In this document: in pieces, positions 49,763 to 60,798 of the stretch
Layout of the letters: the number at the start of each line of letters is the position of its first letter
Position numbering within the stretch: the first letter of the stretch is position 1
Position numbers and translations under genes: made by a program
Origin: JBCBKP01 sp038746265
GTDB lineage: Bacteria > Planctomycetota > Phycisphaerae > Phycisphaerales > UBA1924
Assembly (NCBI GenBank): GCA_038746265.1
Contig: JBCDKU010000002.1
Coordinates: forward strand, 16,833 to 80,832
DNA: 64,000 bases
Direction: 5' to 3'
The notes under the pieces: model-generated
The model's database searches: none
Told to the model about the DNA's origin: nothing
The model's input: the letters and a program-made list of their open reading frames with translations, nothing else

Positions 49763-51130
49763 CTAGCGCTCGACCTGCGCCAACAGTGTCATGTCGATCC
49801 CAACAAGCTTCATCCGAAGCATCGCGAGCGCCGCGCGCTGCGACCATTCGCGGATCGCCTTGCGTCCGCCGCGGAAACGGAATCGCCGGGCTTCACCTGT
49901 GCCGTCGGCGGACGCGCGCCCGATGAATACCGTGCCGACCGGCTTCTCGTCGCTGCCTCCGCCGGGACCGGCGATGCCCGTAATCGAGAGGCAGTGCGCG
50001 GCCCCCGTGCGTTCGAGCCCTCCGCCCGCCATGGCGAGGGCACACCGCTCGCTCACCGCGCCATCGGTGTCGAAGATCTCGGGATCGACACCGACGAGCT
50101 CGGTTTTCATCTCGTTGGAGTACGTCAGGAAGCCGCCGACGAAGACATCGCTCGAGCCAGCGATCTCGGTGATCGATTCGCCGAGCAGGCCGCCCGTGCA
50201 ACTCTCGACGACGCCGATGGTCTCGCCGCGGTCGCGGAGTAGGTCGATGATGGCTCTCGGCAGCGCGTCGCGGATCGCGATCGAGTCGCCCTGCTCCGGG
50301 TCGCGGCGATCGAAGATGACGCCGCCAAGCCTTTCGGTCACGTCGCGTTCACACTCGTCGAGCAGCGTCGCGGCTTCGACCTCGGACGCCGCTGTCACAC
50401 GCATGCGCACGGTGACCACGCCCTTGCTCGCGGTCGTGCCGCACTGCACCGCGCCGCTGCCGTGCCGCTCACGGTCCATGAGGTCGGCGATCCGATCGGC
50501 AACGGCGGACTCACCGAGCCCGATCGTGAGCAGCAGCCGCACGCGCGTGACCGCGCCGTCGGCGATGCGCAGCTGCGGCACGATCTCCGCTTCGACCATC
50601 GGCTTCATCTCGTGCGGCGGGCCGGGCAGGCAGAAAACGTCGAAACCAAGCCGCTCGATCCATGCGTGCAACCCCGGCGCGGTGCCGTTGGGATTGGGCA
50701 GGCAGACCGACCCAGCCGGGTGCGTTGCCTGCACCGTGTTCCGCTCGGGCATCCCGGCGGGCCGGTGTGCGAACCACTTCTTGAGTGCCTCGAGCATCGC
50801 GGGATCGGTCTCGAACGCGACCGGTTCGGAATCGGGCGAGCCCGCCAGCACGCGGCCCAGCGCCTCGCGCGTCAGGTCGTCCTCGGTCGGCCCGAGCCCT
50901 CCGGTGATGATGATCAGGTCCGCTTCGTCACCGAGGCGTTCGATTGCTTGTGCGATCCGACGCGCGTCGTCATCGACAGTCGTGTGCTCATGCGTCGTGA
51001 CGCCCAGCGTGAAGAGTCGGTCCGCGAGCCACGCGGTATTGGTGTCGAGCGTCTGGCCGAGGACGAGCTCGTCGCCGATCGAGAGCAGCGCCGCCGAGCG
51101 GTGGGGGGGACGATCGCGTGTGTCGGTCAT
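49763..51130 (-). CDS. cinA: CinA family protein (nicotinamide-nucleotide amidase)
   Basis: The 455-residue protein has both CinA domains: an N-terminal molybdopterin-binding-like domain (SIGDELVLGQTLDTNT; TGGLGPTEDDLT) and a C-terminal amidohydrolase domain (GVVESCTGGLLGESITEIAGSSDVF in part; SITGIAGPGGGS). CinA recycles NMN and acts on ADP-ribose in the NAD salvage pathway. The ATG at 51130 lies 4 nt after the thiS stop, so the genes form one unit. Confidence 0.92.
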   Translation of the reverse strand: MTDTRDRPPHRSAALLSIGDELVLGQTLDTNTAWLADRLFTLGVTTHEHTTVDDDARRIAQAIERLGDEADLIIITGGLGPTEDDLTREALGRVLAGSPDSEPVAFETDPAMLEALKKWFAHRPAGMPERNTVQATHPAGSVCLPNPNGTAPGLHAWIERLGFDVFCLPGPPHEMKPMVEAEIVPQLRIADGAVTRVRLLLTIGLGESAVADRIADLMDRERHGSGAVQCGTTASKGVVTVRMRVTAASEVEAATLLDECERDVTERLGGVIFDRRDPEQGDSIAIRDALPRAIIDLLRDRGETIGVVESCTGGLLGESITEIAGSSDVFVGGFLTYSNEMKTELVGVDPEIFDTDGAVSERCALAMAGGGLERTGAAHCLSITGIAGPGGGSDEKPVGTVFIGRASADGTGEARRFRFRGGRKAIREWSQRAALAMLRMKLVGIDMTLLAQVER

Positions 51131-51134
51131 GGCG

Positions 51135-51335
51135 TCAGCCGCCGCCCACGAGCGTGACGATCTCGACGCGGTCACCGTCGGAGAGCGTCCGCTCGCCGCG
51201 TTCGCGTTTGGCAACGACCTCGCCGTTCACCTCGGCCGCGCAGATCGATTTCGCGAGCCCCATCTCCTCGATGAGCCCGTCCACCGTCGAGCCGTCGGCC
51301 AGCTCGCGTTCCTCGCCGTTCACGGTCAGTGTCAT
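51135..51335 (-). CDS. thiS: Sulfur carrier protein ThiS
   Basis: The 66-residue ubiquitin-like protein begins MTLTVNGEERELADGSTV and ends VEIVTLVGGG, with the C-terminal Gly-Gly that becomes a thiocarboxylate for ThiG. VNGEVVAKRERG is also typical. It sits between the lptD-like gene (8-nt gap) and cinA (4-nt gap). A MoaD-type role cannot be fully excluded, but the sequence favours ThiS. Confidence 0.88.
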   Translation of the reverse strand: MTLTVNGEERELADGSTVDGLIEEMGLAKSICAAEVNGEVVAKRERGERTLSDGDRVEIVTLVGGG

Positions 51336-51343
51336 GCCGAACG

Positions 51344-54300
51344 CTAGCCGCCGTTCCGGCCGAACGGCTGACCCGCCCCACCGAACCCGCCCGCGCCGGG
51401 CGAGCCGAACACGCCGGATGGCCGGAAGACCAGCCCGAACGTCGTCTCGTCGCGGATGGCGCTGAAGTTGATCGTGACGCCGATCTGCGCGTTCGGGAAG
51501 GAGCGGAGCACCGTCGCCCGGAAGTTCGCGAACTCCGAGCGGTCAAAGTCGTACCGCGTCGCGCCGATCACCTCGTACTTCTTTGTCGGCTGGAACCGCA
51601 CGGCCGTGGACCAGAACGTCACGTCCTGGTTCTCGAGGTACCGCAGCTCGCTCGAGGTCGAGAGCCCACGCCCGTGATCGACGAGGATGCCGCCCGAGGT
51701 CCGGTCGGGCTCGTCGGCGAGCACGTCGTAGATGACCTCGCCCGAGAGCGAGACCGCGTCCGAGACCTGCCACGCCGCCGACACATCGAAGTACTCGCCC
51801 GGCACGCTCAGCTCGGGCCGCGCGTCGAAGAACCGCCCGATCGACGATTCGACGTCGTCGTCCTCCGAGTTGTAGACGTAGGCCGCGCTGAGGCGGAACA
51901 CGTCCGCGTCGTACCACCTGCCGGGCCCGCCCCGCTTGGTCTGCCACACCTGATCGAGCCCGACGCGCACCGTCCCGCCGTCGATGATCGCCTCGACATC
52001 GTCATCGATGACGGGCAGCTCGGTGTTGTTGACGTTCGTCCCGGCGTACCACGCCGTCACGCTCGGCTCGATGACATGGCGCAGCCGGTGCAGATCGAAC
52101 GTCCGGCTCTCGATCGTGTTGTCCACGCGCTGGATCGAGGTCGAGACCCGCGCCCCGACCGCGCCCCACACCCGCGCATCTTCGTCCTCACCCGGGCTGA
52201 AGTCATCGAACGACGTGTCGTACGCCGTCAGCCGCCCGACGACGAACGGGTTGAACTTAATCGGCCCGTAATCGAACGTCCCCGCGATCTCGTGCCGCGT
52301 GTCGAAGCGGTTGATGTACGACTCATCGAGGCCGGCCGCGCGGAAGCTGTCGCCGAGCGACTGCGTCGGCAGCACATCGAAGATCCGCTGCGACTCTTCG
52401 ATCCGCGTGAGCCCGAAGTCCTCGACCGGCGTCTCGCTGAACCGCAGCCGCAGCAAGCCGTACGACGCGTCCCACGTGTAGGTCACCGCGCCGGGCTTCC
52501 AGTCGGGGAGCAAATCGATCGCCTGCTGCGTCGCGCGGACCTCGGGGAACCGATCGACGGTGTACCCGACGGACTGCAGCAGGTTCTCGTTGAGCACGTC
52601 GTCGAGCGCCTGACCCTGCACCTCGAACGTCAGCAGGCTGTTGCCCTCGAGCCGACGCAGGAAGGCCCGTGTCGTCAGCTCGTCGCCGTCCGATGCGAGC
52701 TCGGGGGCGAAGACCTGCAGGAACGCCTCGTCCGAGATCGACACGCCCTCGGCGATCAGCGTCCACTCCGGACGCACCTGCCAGCGGTGCCGCGCGTACG
52801 CGATGCCGCGGAACTCGCCGTTGCGATCGAGCTCGGTGCCGTTTGCCAAGACGTCCTCGCCCTGGTCGTCGGGCACGGTGTACGCGAGCAGTTCGCCCTC
52901 GTAGCTGTCGCCCCGCCAATCGGTCTGCGTGCCGATGCCGAGCCCGCGGTCGGCGTAGTAATCAAGATCGAGTCCGACATCGAAGCCGGGCGGGCCCTCG
53001 CGGCCGAGCAGGCTGAAGAAGTCCCACTCTGTCGAGAACACGGGCCCGGTGCGGTTCGAGTCCGCGAACCCGATCCCGCGCAGCGGGAAGCGTTCCGGGT
53101 CGCCCTTGAAGAAGGGCAGCCATCCAACGGGCAGCGCGCCGGCCCTGAGCGTGATCCCGCGGGCGTCGATGTTGGGCCGCTCCTCGCCGTAGATGTTCTC
53201 TTTCTTCGTGAGCGTGAGCGTCGAGGCGCCGATCGACAGGTGCGGGCGGAAAAAGCCCGTGTTCGCGACGGTCGCCTTCTTCGCGACGAACTCTTCCGCG
53301 GCCCGCTGCCGGATCGATTCGGCACGGATGTAGATCGGCGAGCCGATCTGCGGCGCGAAGGTCTCGAAGACCGCGTCGAGCAGCAGCGCGCGGTCGTTCT
53401 CGACGTCGTAGAACGCCGCGGGCATCTCGACGCGGTACTCGCCGTCCGTCGCGCGGACGCCGCCCTCGAGGTAGATCCCCGTCACGCGCTCCGCAGCGAT
53501 GGGGCCGCCGAGGGCGGACTCGTTCTCGTCCCCGTCGAGGAAGACCACGCCGCGCTGCGCGAGCAGCTCGACGGTCTGGCCCGCCGATTCGTACTGCACG
53601 ACGAGCCCGCCCGTGAGGTACGCGATCGTCTCGCCCTGCCGGGGCTCGATCGTGATCCGCTCGCCGACCGAGAAGAAGAACACGCCCTCCGAGGTGAAGA
53701 GCGGTGCGCGGGTGTCCTCGGTGCGGGCCGGGGCCGGGCCCTGCGCCGTTCGGCGGCGATCGTCGAGCGGTTCGGGCGGACGCAGGTCCATCTCCGCGAT
53801 GCCGCGGTTGCGCTGCGCGAGCGTGCGAGCGAGCGCCTCCTCGCCCTCGACCACCGTCTGCACGATCCGGCCCGTCTCGGGCGGGCCGTTGAGGCGCAGA
53901 TCGGTGATCAGCCCAACCGGTCGCGGCGCCGCGATCAGCGCCTGGACGGGGAGCGTTTCCGAGCGGGCGACAACACCGCCGCCCTCGGCCCGGACGTCCT
54001 CGAAGAATGCGAACACCTGATAGATGCCCTCGACGTCGCCCACGCCACCCGCACCGATCCGTTGGATCCACGCCGTTGCGCGCGAGGCGCGGAAGATATA
54101 GGTGCCGATCTGGGCCGAGACGTCGCCGTCGAGCGCAATGCGGATCGTCGAACGGCCGTCGATATCGACCTCGCGCCACGACCACGCCCGCTGCGAGGCG
54201 AATGAGATATCGCCCGGCGTGACGGCGATGCCGAGCCGCGTGCCGCCGAAGGTCCGGCCGTCGAAGATCTGAGAATCAGCTGGTTGGCTTGGCTGTCCGG

Positions 54301-54415
54301 ACGGCCCGCCGACAGGCTGAGCGAGTGTCGGCGCACCGCATCCGATCGCCAGCCCTGCCGCGACCGCGAGTGTCCATGCCCGCCGGATCTGCTTCGGTCC
54401 GTTGCCTTTCCGCAC
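51344..54415 (-). CDS. LptD-like outer-membrane LPS-assembly protein
   Basis: The roughly 1023-residue protein has an N-terminal signal segment (TLAVAAGLAIGCGAPTLAQ). OstA/LptA-like beta strands lie in the middle (YLTGGLVVQYE; IYLEGGVRATDGEYRVEM). The long C-terminal beta-rich domain contains ALPVGWLPFFKGDP and FSTEWDFFSLLGREG, resembling the LptD barrel. It would insert LPS in the outer leaflet. The start is uncertain: the GTG at 54415 is preferred because a TACCCT box lies just upstream, but the frame is open to 54478. It follows the response-regulator gene by 63 nt. Confidence 0.75.
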   Translation of the reverse strand: MRKGNGPKQIRRAWTLAVAAGLAIGCGAPTLAQPVGGPSGQPSQPADSQIFDGRTFGGTRLGIAVTPGDISFASQRAWSWREVDIDGRSTIRIALDGDVSAQIGTYIFRASRATAWIQRIGAGGVGDVEGIYQVFAFFEDVRAEGGGVVARSETLPVQALIAAPRPVGLITDLRLNGPPETGRIVQTVVEGEEALARTLAQRNRGIAEMDLRPPEPLDDRRRTAQGPAPARTEDTRAPLFTSEGVFFFSVGERITIEPRQGETIAYLTGGLVVQYESAGQTVELLAQRGVVFLDGDENESALGGPIAAERVTGIYLEGGVRATDGEYRVEMPAAFYDVENDRALLLDAVFETFAPQIGSPIYIRAESIRQRAAEEFVAKKATVANTGFFRPHLSIGASTLTLTKKENIYGEERPNIDARGITLRAGALPVGWLPFFKGDPERFPLRGIGFADSNRTGPVFSTEWDFFSLLGREGPPGFDVGLDLDYYADRGLGIGTQTDWRGDSYEGELLAYTVPDDQGEDVLANGTELDRNGEFRGIAYARHRWQVRPEWTLIAEGVSISDEAFLQVFAPELASDGDELTTRAFLRRLEGNSLLTFEVQGQALDDVLNENLLQSVGYTVDRFPEVRATQQAIDLLPDWKPGAVTYTWDASYGLLRLRFSETPVEDFGLTRIEESQRIFDVLPTQSLGDSFRAAGLDESYINRFDTRHEIAGTFDYGPIKFNPFVVGRLTAYDTSFDDFSPGEDEDARVWGAVGARVSTSIQRVDNTIESRTFDLHRLRHVIEPSVTAWYAGTNVNNTELPVIDDDVEAIIDGGTVRVGLDQVWQTKRGGPGRWYDADVFRLSAAYVYNSEDDDVESSIGRFFDARPELSVPGEYFDVSAAWQVSDAVSLSGEVIYDVLADEPDRTSGGILVDHGRGLSTSSELRYLENQDVTFWSTAVRFQPTKKYEVIGATRYDFDRSEFANFRATVLRSFPNAQIGVTINFSAIRDETTFGLVFRPSGVFGSPGAGGFGGAGQPFGRNGG

Positions 54416-54424
54416 GTCGGGCCG

Positions 54425-54430
54425 AGGGTA
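54425..54430 (-). promoter_or_regulatory. -10-like box before the lptD-like gene
   Basis: Minus-strand TACCCT ends 9 nt before the GTG at 54415. The gap is longer than in the other examples, so confidence is lower. Confidence 0.3.
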
Positions 54431-54478
54431 CCGGATCCGGCACCGCTCCGCCCGCTCCGGACCCGCGGCACACGACAA

Positions 54479-55923
<1,445 letters not shown>

Positions 55924-55927
<4 letters not shown>

Positions 55928-56775
55928 GCGCCCGGGCCGTCCTCGTCGATCGGCCACGTCGCGCGCAGCGCCGCGCCGGGCCGCAGCGGGTTCTTGGACT
56001 TGCCCTCGACCAGCTCGATCGAGCCGCCCAGCTCCCGCACGATCTCACGGCTCAGCGAGAGCCCGAGCCCGCGCGTCTGGCACTCGCCTGTCCGCGTCGA
56101 ATAGCCCACGTCGAACACCGTCCGCGTCTCATCGAGCGCGGGCGGTCCGACGCCGTCATCCGAGATCGAGAGCTCGGCAACATCACGACCGTCCTTGTGC
56201 GCGCGCTTCAGGGAGACCCGGATGATCCCCTCGCCCGGCTGTCCGCCGGTCGCCTGGGCGATCGATTCCAGTGCATTCCGAAGGCCGTTGAGGATCAGGC
56301 TGTACATCGGACCCGCAGAAAGATCCGAGACGTCATCCGTTGCGGAGATCCCGATCGTCACGCCCATCTCGGCCGCCTCGGGCCGGATCACCGCGATCGC
56401 GTGGTCGATCGCCTCGCGCAGCGTCACGCTGGCGACGAGTGAGCGGTAGCCCTTCTTCGCGGTCTCAGTCGCGATGTCGAATCGGCCCGCCGCGGCAATG
56501 ATCTCCGTCATCTGGACGAGTGATTCTCGGACGTGCTCGAGCTGCCGCCGTGTGCGTTCGAGGTCCTCCGACGCCGGCCCGTCGCCGATCTCGGGCAGCC
56601 CCTTCGAGGCGAGCGAGAGCCACCGCAGCGAGCCGTCGAGCATCGAGCGCAGCTCGTGCGACAGCGCCTGAAGCCGATCCGGCAGCTCGCCGTCGGTCTC
56701 GGGCGGCGTGTGCGCGGTTTCGGCGCTCGGCGGGGCGTCGTCTGATGGATCGTGTTGCGTCACGGCAACAGCCAT
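55924..56775 (-). CDS. Soluble histidine kinase (NtrB-like)
   Basis: The 283-residue kinase has no membrane segment or PAS domain that I can see. The dimerisation helix carries His40 in ALSHELRSML. The catalytic domain has an N-box (ILNGLRNALES), G1 (SDDGVGPP) and G2 (TRGLGLSLSREIV). It is cognate to the NtrC-like regulator that overlaps it (ATGA). The N-terminal 30 residues are short and polar, so sensing must occur through partner proteins or the cytoplasm. Confidence 0.92.
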
Positions 56776-56851
56776 CGGCCGATCGTTGCGTCAACTCGAC
56801 ATCGGAGCCCCGATCACGGCGGCCCTGCAACGTCTGCGCCAGCAGGCCGGC

Positions 56852-59761
56852 TCAGCCCACCCCGACCGCGTCGGCGCACCGGTCGCAGAGCGTCCCGCCG
56901 TCGGACCGCTCCTTCACCGTCTCGTGCCGCTTGCGGCTGCGGTCGCAGCGTGGCTGGTCACGCAGATCGATGATCTCCACCGACCCGCCGATCGCCGCCC
57001 GGCTCACCCCGAACAGGTCCGCGAGATCGTCCGCGTCGTAGCCGCCGAGTACGCCGTCGGGATCGGGCAGCGTCACCCCCGCATCGAGCGGATTCTCGAG
57101 GTCCATCGACGACTTCGCGCCCTCGAGCGCGCGCAGCACGTCGTCCCGGATCGCGTCGAGGTGCTGCCAGCCCGCATCGGGGTGCAGGCCCAGTTCCTCG
57201 GTGAAGGTCTCAAGGTGCACGCATCCGTCGTCGCCGTGCAGGTCGCGGAACGCCTCGTCGGCCGTGTGGCACAGCACCGGCGCGAGCAGGCGGCAGAGCC
57301 GATCGGCGATTAGGTGCAGCGCCGTCTGCGAGCGCCGTCGCCTCGGCGAATCGGGCTTGTCGCAGTAGAGACGATCCTTCGCGAGCGCGAGGTAGACCGA
57401 GCTCAGCGCGTCGTTGCAGAAGTCGTACAGCTCGTTGTGCACGCTCTTGAAGTCGAACGACTCGTAGCCCTTGCGCACGGCGTGCGTCACCGCGTCGAGG
57501 TCCGCGAGGATCCACGCCTCGGGCGACTTGGGGTCGATCGATTTCAGATCGACCGCGTCCGTCTCGGCGTTGAAGTCCATCAGGTTGCTCAGACAGAACC
57601 GCAGCGTGTTGCGGATCTTGCGGTAGCTCTCGCCCGCGAGCTTGAAGAAGTCGTCATCGACCTTGACGTCGCCCTCGTAGCTGAGCGAGCACACCCACCA
57701 GCGGAGCACGTCGGCGCCGTACTTCTCGAACAGCTGCTCGATCGAGTCGCCCGACGACTTGCTGAGCTTCTTGCCTTCCTTGTTGACGCAGAAGCCGTGC
57801 GTCAGGATCGCCTTGTACGGTGGCGTGCCGAGCACGCCGAGCGCGGGCAGGATCGACGTCTGGAACCACCCGCGGTGCTGATCGGAGCCCTCGAGGTAGA
57901 CCTCGACCGGGACGGCCTCGTCGCCGAACCGCTGCCGCATGACGGCGTTCCAACTCGTGCCCGATTCGAACCAGACGTCGAGGATGTCGCCGCCCGGTGC
58001 GAGCTGGTCGATCGTGACCTCACCCGACCGGACCGCCTCGGGCGCGTCGCTGTCCGCGCGCGGGTCGTAGTGAGCGAGCAGCTCCGACGCAGACTTCCCG
58101 AACCACGCGTTCGAGCCCGTCTCGCGGAAGAGTGTTGCGATGGCGCGTACGACGGCGGCGGTCATGAAGCTCGATTCGTCGGGCATCACGAACGCCGGGA
58201 TCGGCAGGCCCCACGAACGCTGGCGGCTGATGCACCAGTCGGGCCGGCTCTCAAGCATGCCGCGGAAGCGGTTGCGGCCCCACGCGGGGACGAACTTCAG
58301 ATCGTCCTCGCTGGTGATCCGCTCGAGCGCCATCTTGCGGAGCGAGTGCTCGCCCGCCTTCTGATCGACCGACACGAACCACTGCTCGGTGCAGCGGAAG
58401 ATCACGGGCGTCTTCGAGCGCCAGTCGTGCGGGTAGCTGTGGTCAAAGCGGTGCTTGTAGAACAGATGCCCCGAGTTCTCGACGTGCGTCGCGATCTTCT
58501 CGTTCGCGTCCCAGATCGACATCCCGCGGATCCACTCGGGGACCGATTGGTCGTAGTCGCCGTTGGCCTGCACCGGGCAGTAGACCGGCATGCTGTTCTT
58601 GAGGCCCGTCGCGTAGTCGTCCGCGCCGTGGCCCGGCGCGGTGTGGACAAGCCCCGTGCCGTCCTCGGTCGTGACGTAGTCGGCGGTCACGATCGTCCAG
58701 ACCTTCTCGAGCGACGCCTTGTGCCCGGCGACCGGCGTGCCCGAGGCGGGCACCTCGATGAACGGGTGGCGGTACTTGAGCCCGACGAGCTTGTCGCCCA
58801 TGCACGTCGCGAGGACCTCGACGTCCTCGGAGCCCGCCATCTCGGTGACCTTGTTGATGAGCTTCTCGGCCAGCACCGTGATGTTGCCGTCGATGCGGAC
58901 GAGCGCGTACTTCACGCCCTCGTGCACCGCGATCATGTAGTTCGCGGGCAGCGTCCACGGGGTTGTCGTCCAGATCATGAAGCTGGGCGTGAGGCCCGGG
59001 CGGTCGTCGTCATCCGCGACACCAAACGCGTCGTAGACGGCCGATCCGTCGGCGGCCTCGAAGTCCACGTAGACAGACAGATCCTCGCGGTCCTGATACT
59101 CGAGCTCGGCCTCGGCGAGCGCGGTCTCGTTCGCGATCGACCAGTGCACGGGCTTGAGCGCGCGGTAGACAAGCCCCTTCTCGATCAGGTCCGCGAGGAC
59201 ATCGAGGACCGCGCCCTCGTACGCGGGCTTCATCGTGAGGTAGGGGGCGCCGTAATCCGCGAGCGTGAGCAGCCGCTGCATCTGGCCCGTCTGGAGCTTG
59301 ACATACTTCTCGGCATACTTCTGGCACTCAGACCGGATGATGGTCTTGGACTTGGCTTCCGGCAGGTCGGCGAGCTTGGCCGCCTTGCCCGACTCGACCA
59401 TCTCCGTCATGACCTTGTGCTCGATGGGCAGGCCGTGGCAGTCCCAGCCCGGCACGAAGGGGCAGTCGAAGCCCATCATCGAGCGGCTGCGGACGACGAA
59501 GTCCTTCAGGCACTTGTTCATGAGGTGCCCGAGGTGGATCGAGCCGTTGGCGTAGGGCGGGCCGTCGTGGAAGCTGTAGCGGGGGCTGTCCTTGCGGGCC
59601 TCGCGGAGTCTGGCGTAGAGATCAATCCTGGCCCAGCGCTTCTGGCTGGCGGGCTCGTTCTGCACGAGGTTCGCCTTCATCGGGAAGGCGGTCTTGGGCA
59701 GGTTCAGCGTCTTCTTGTAGTTGGGCGCGTCGGCCCCGGCTTTGGCCTTGGTCTCGGACAT
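56852..59761 (-). CDS. ileS: Isoleucyl-tRNA synthetase
   Basis: The 969-residue class I synthetase has the HIGH site in PPYANGSIHLGHLMNK and KMSKS as KKLSKSSGDS, with the large CP1 editing insertion between. The C-terminal anticodon domain is followed by a zinc-type knuckle. The first pair is reduced: PRCDRS has Cys-x2-Ser instead of Cys-x2-Cys, while the second is intact (LCDRC). The ATG at 59761 matches the family start; the frame is open upstream to 60013. It is 76 nt before the histidine kinase on the same strand. Confidence 0.95.
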   Translation of the reverse strand: MSETKAKAGADAPNYKKTLNLPKTAFPMKANLVQNEPASQKRWARIDLYARLREARKDSPRYSFHDGPPYANGSIHLGHLMNKCLKDFVVRSRSMMGFDCPFVPGWDCHGLPIEHKVMTEMVESGKAAKLADLPEAKSKTIIRSECQKYAEKYVKLQTGQMQRLLTLADYGAPYLTMKPAYEGAVLDVLADLIEKGLVYRALKPVHWSIANETALAEAELEYQDREDLSVYVDFEAADGSAVYDAFGVADDDDRPGLTPSFMIWTTTPWTLPANYMIAVHEGVKYALVRIDGNITVLAEKLINKVTEMAGSEDVEVLATCMGDKLVGLKYRHPFIEVPASGTPVAGHKASLEKVWTIVTADYVTTEDGTGLVHTAPGHGADDYATGLKNSMPVYCPVQANGDYDQSVPEWIRGMSIWDANEKIATHVENSGHLFYKHRFDHSYPHDWRSKTPVIFRCTEQWFVSVDQKAGEHSLRKMALERITSEDDLKFVPAWGRNRFRGMLESRPDWCISRQRSWGLPIPAFVMPDESSFMTAAVVRAIATLFRETGSNAWFGKSASELLAHYDPRADSDAPEAVRSGEVTIDQLAPGGDILDVWFESGTSWNAVMRQRFGDEAVPVEVYLEGSDQHRGWFQTSILPALGVLGTPPYKAILTHGFCVNKEGKKLSKSSGDSIEQLFEKYGADVLRWWVCSLSYEGDVKVDDDFFKLAGESYRKIRNTLRFCLSNLMDFNAETDAVDLKSIDPKSPEAWILADLDAVTHAVRKGYESFDFKSVHNELYDFCNDALSSVYLALAKDRLYCDKPDSPRRRRSQTALHLIADRLCRLLAPVLCHTADEAFRDLHGDDGCVHLETFTEELGLHPDAGWQHLDAIRDDVLRALEGAKSSMDLENPLDAGVTLPDPDGVLGGYDADDLADLFGVSRAAIGGSVEIIDLRDQPRCDRSRKRHETVKERSDGGTLCDRCADAVGVG

Positions 59762-59874
59762 GCGGGGATCATTCGCAGTCCGCCAGGCGGATGCGCGGAT
59801 CGCATGCCTCAACCACGAAGACCGTCGAAAGACAGCGCGTACGCGGGACGCATGTGCCACCGCGGCGGCGGTGC

Positions 59875-60417
59875 TTACTTGTGCTCGAAGATCGTCTGCG
59901 TGCGGAGGACGTACCCGCCGGCGGCGAGCAGGTGGTAGGCCTGGACGTGGACTTCTTTGCTGAAGCGCTGGACGTCGAGCATCGAAAGGTTGTCGCCCGC
60001 CTCGTCGGTCCACTGGTGGAGGATCGCCTCGATCTCGCGGCCGTAGGCCCGCATCTCGTCGAGGGTGCCGAGGAAGAGGTTGTCCGACAACTGCTCGGTC
60101 TGGACGGTGGTCATGTAGGTGACGCCGCGGGTGGCGAAGCTGCGGTCGAAATCGTGCTCGCCGGCGGCCGCGAAGCTCGCGACGACGCCCGAGTCCGGGG
60201 CGGCGGCGATCGATTCGGTCACGAGTTCTGAGAGGCAGCCGCCGCCGTGCTCAAAGCGGAGGGCGTGCGAGCCGGGCATGAGCCACGCCTCGAGCTCGTA
60301 GGTGGGGCGAGAGATCCGATCACGCTCGCGCAGCTGGAAGAGCTCCGGGTGCAGGGCCCGCTCGTAGAGAATGACGTGGTGGGACTGGGCGGCTCCGGCT
60401 TTGATCGTCTGGCTCAC
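59875..60417 (-). CDS. Hypothetical protein, possibly DUF2617 family
   Basis: The 180-residue protein has no signal peptide. Segments ALHPELFQLRERD, LMPGSHALRFEHGGGCLSELV and GVTYMTTVQTEQLSDNLF suggest a compact beta-rich domain, and FSKEVHVQAYHLLAAGGYVLRTQT ends it. My recollection of DUF2617 proteins fits this pattern, but I cannot verify it. The GTG at 60417 follows GGAGAACG. ileS follows after 113 nt. Confidence 0.55.
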   Translation of the reverse strand: MSQTIKAGAAQSHHVILYERALHPELFQLRERDRISRPTYELEAWLMPGSHALRFEHGGGCLSELVTESIAAAPDSGVVASFAAAGEHDFDRSFATRGVTYMTTVQTEQLSDNLFLGTLDEMRAYGREIEAILHQWTDEAGDNLSMLDVQRFSKEVHVQAYHLLAAGGYVLRTQTIFEHK

Positions 60418-60798
60418 GGTCGTTCTCCGGGCATTTCGTGCGCAGCGGGGCCAATCGGGGGCCGACGCGGCGCGGGCCGTGGCATCTTCAGGCGGTTGGA
60501 GGCGGGCGGCCGACGTTGGGTCCGTCTTGGCACCTTCGTGAGTCCTGCGGGCCTGTGGCTGGTACGGACGCCAGCTCCGGCATGGACACGCGAGATGCAG
60601 GTGGACGGGAACCACGGATGCGCAGGCGCTGGTGTTCCGCTTCTAACCCCCTGCTCACAGTCGACCGATCCGCCTCGGCCCGATGTGAGACACCGGACCC
60701 CAATATATTCGGGATGCCCATCTGCTGTCTACCAAAACTTGAAAGTTGGGCACTCTCTCAAGCCAGTTTTGGGGGTCTTCTGAATCGGATCTTCGCAC
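60418..60798. other. Intergenic region between divergent genes
   Basis: This 381-nt gap separates the divergent DUF2617-like and HEAT-like genes. I see no convincing gene in it. It contains a patch poorer in G+C from about 60690 and a potential hairpin with arms CCAAAAC (60732-60738) and GTTTTGG (60766-60772) enclosing TTGA/TCAA. It should hold promoters for both sides, but no clear -35/-10 pair is visible. Confidence 0.5.

Noticed and set aside
51329..54205. Plus-strand open frame of 958 codons opposite the lptD-like gene
   Set aside because: Rich in Arg/Asp/Glu and without motif. The minus-strand frame has a signal peptide and beta-barrel character.
57314..59938. Plus-strand open frame of 874 codons opposite ileS
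   Set aside because: ileS has intact class I motifs on the minus strand.
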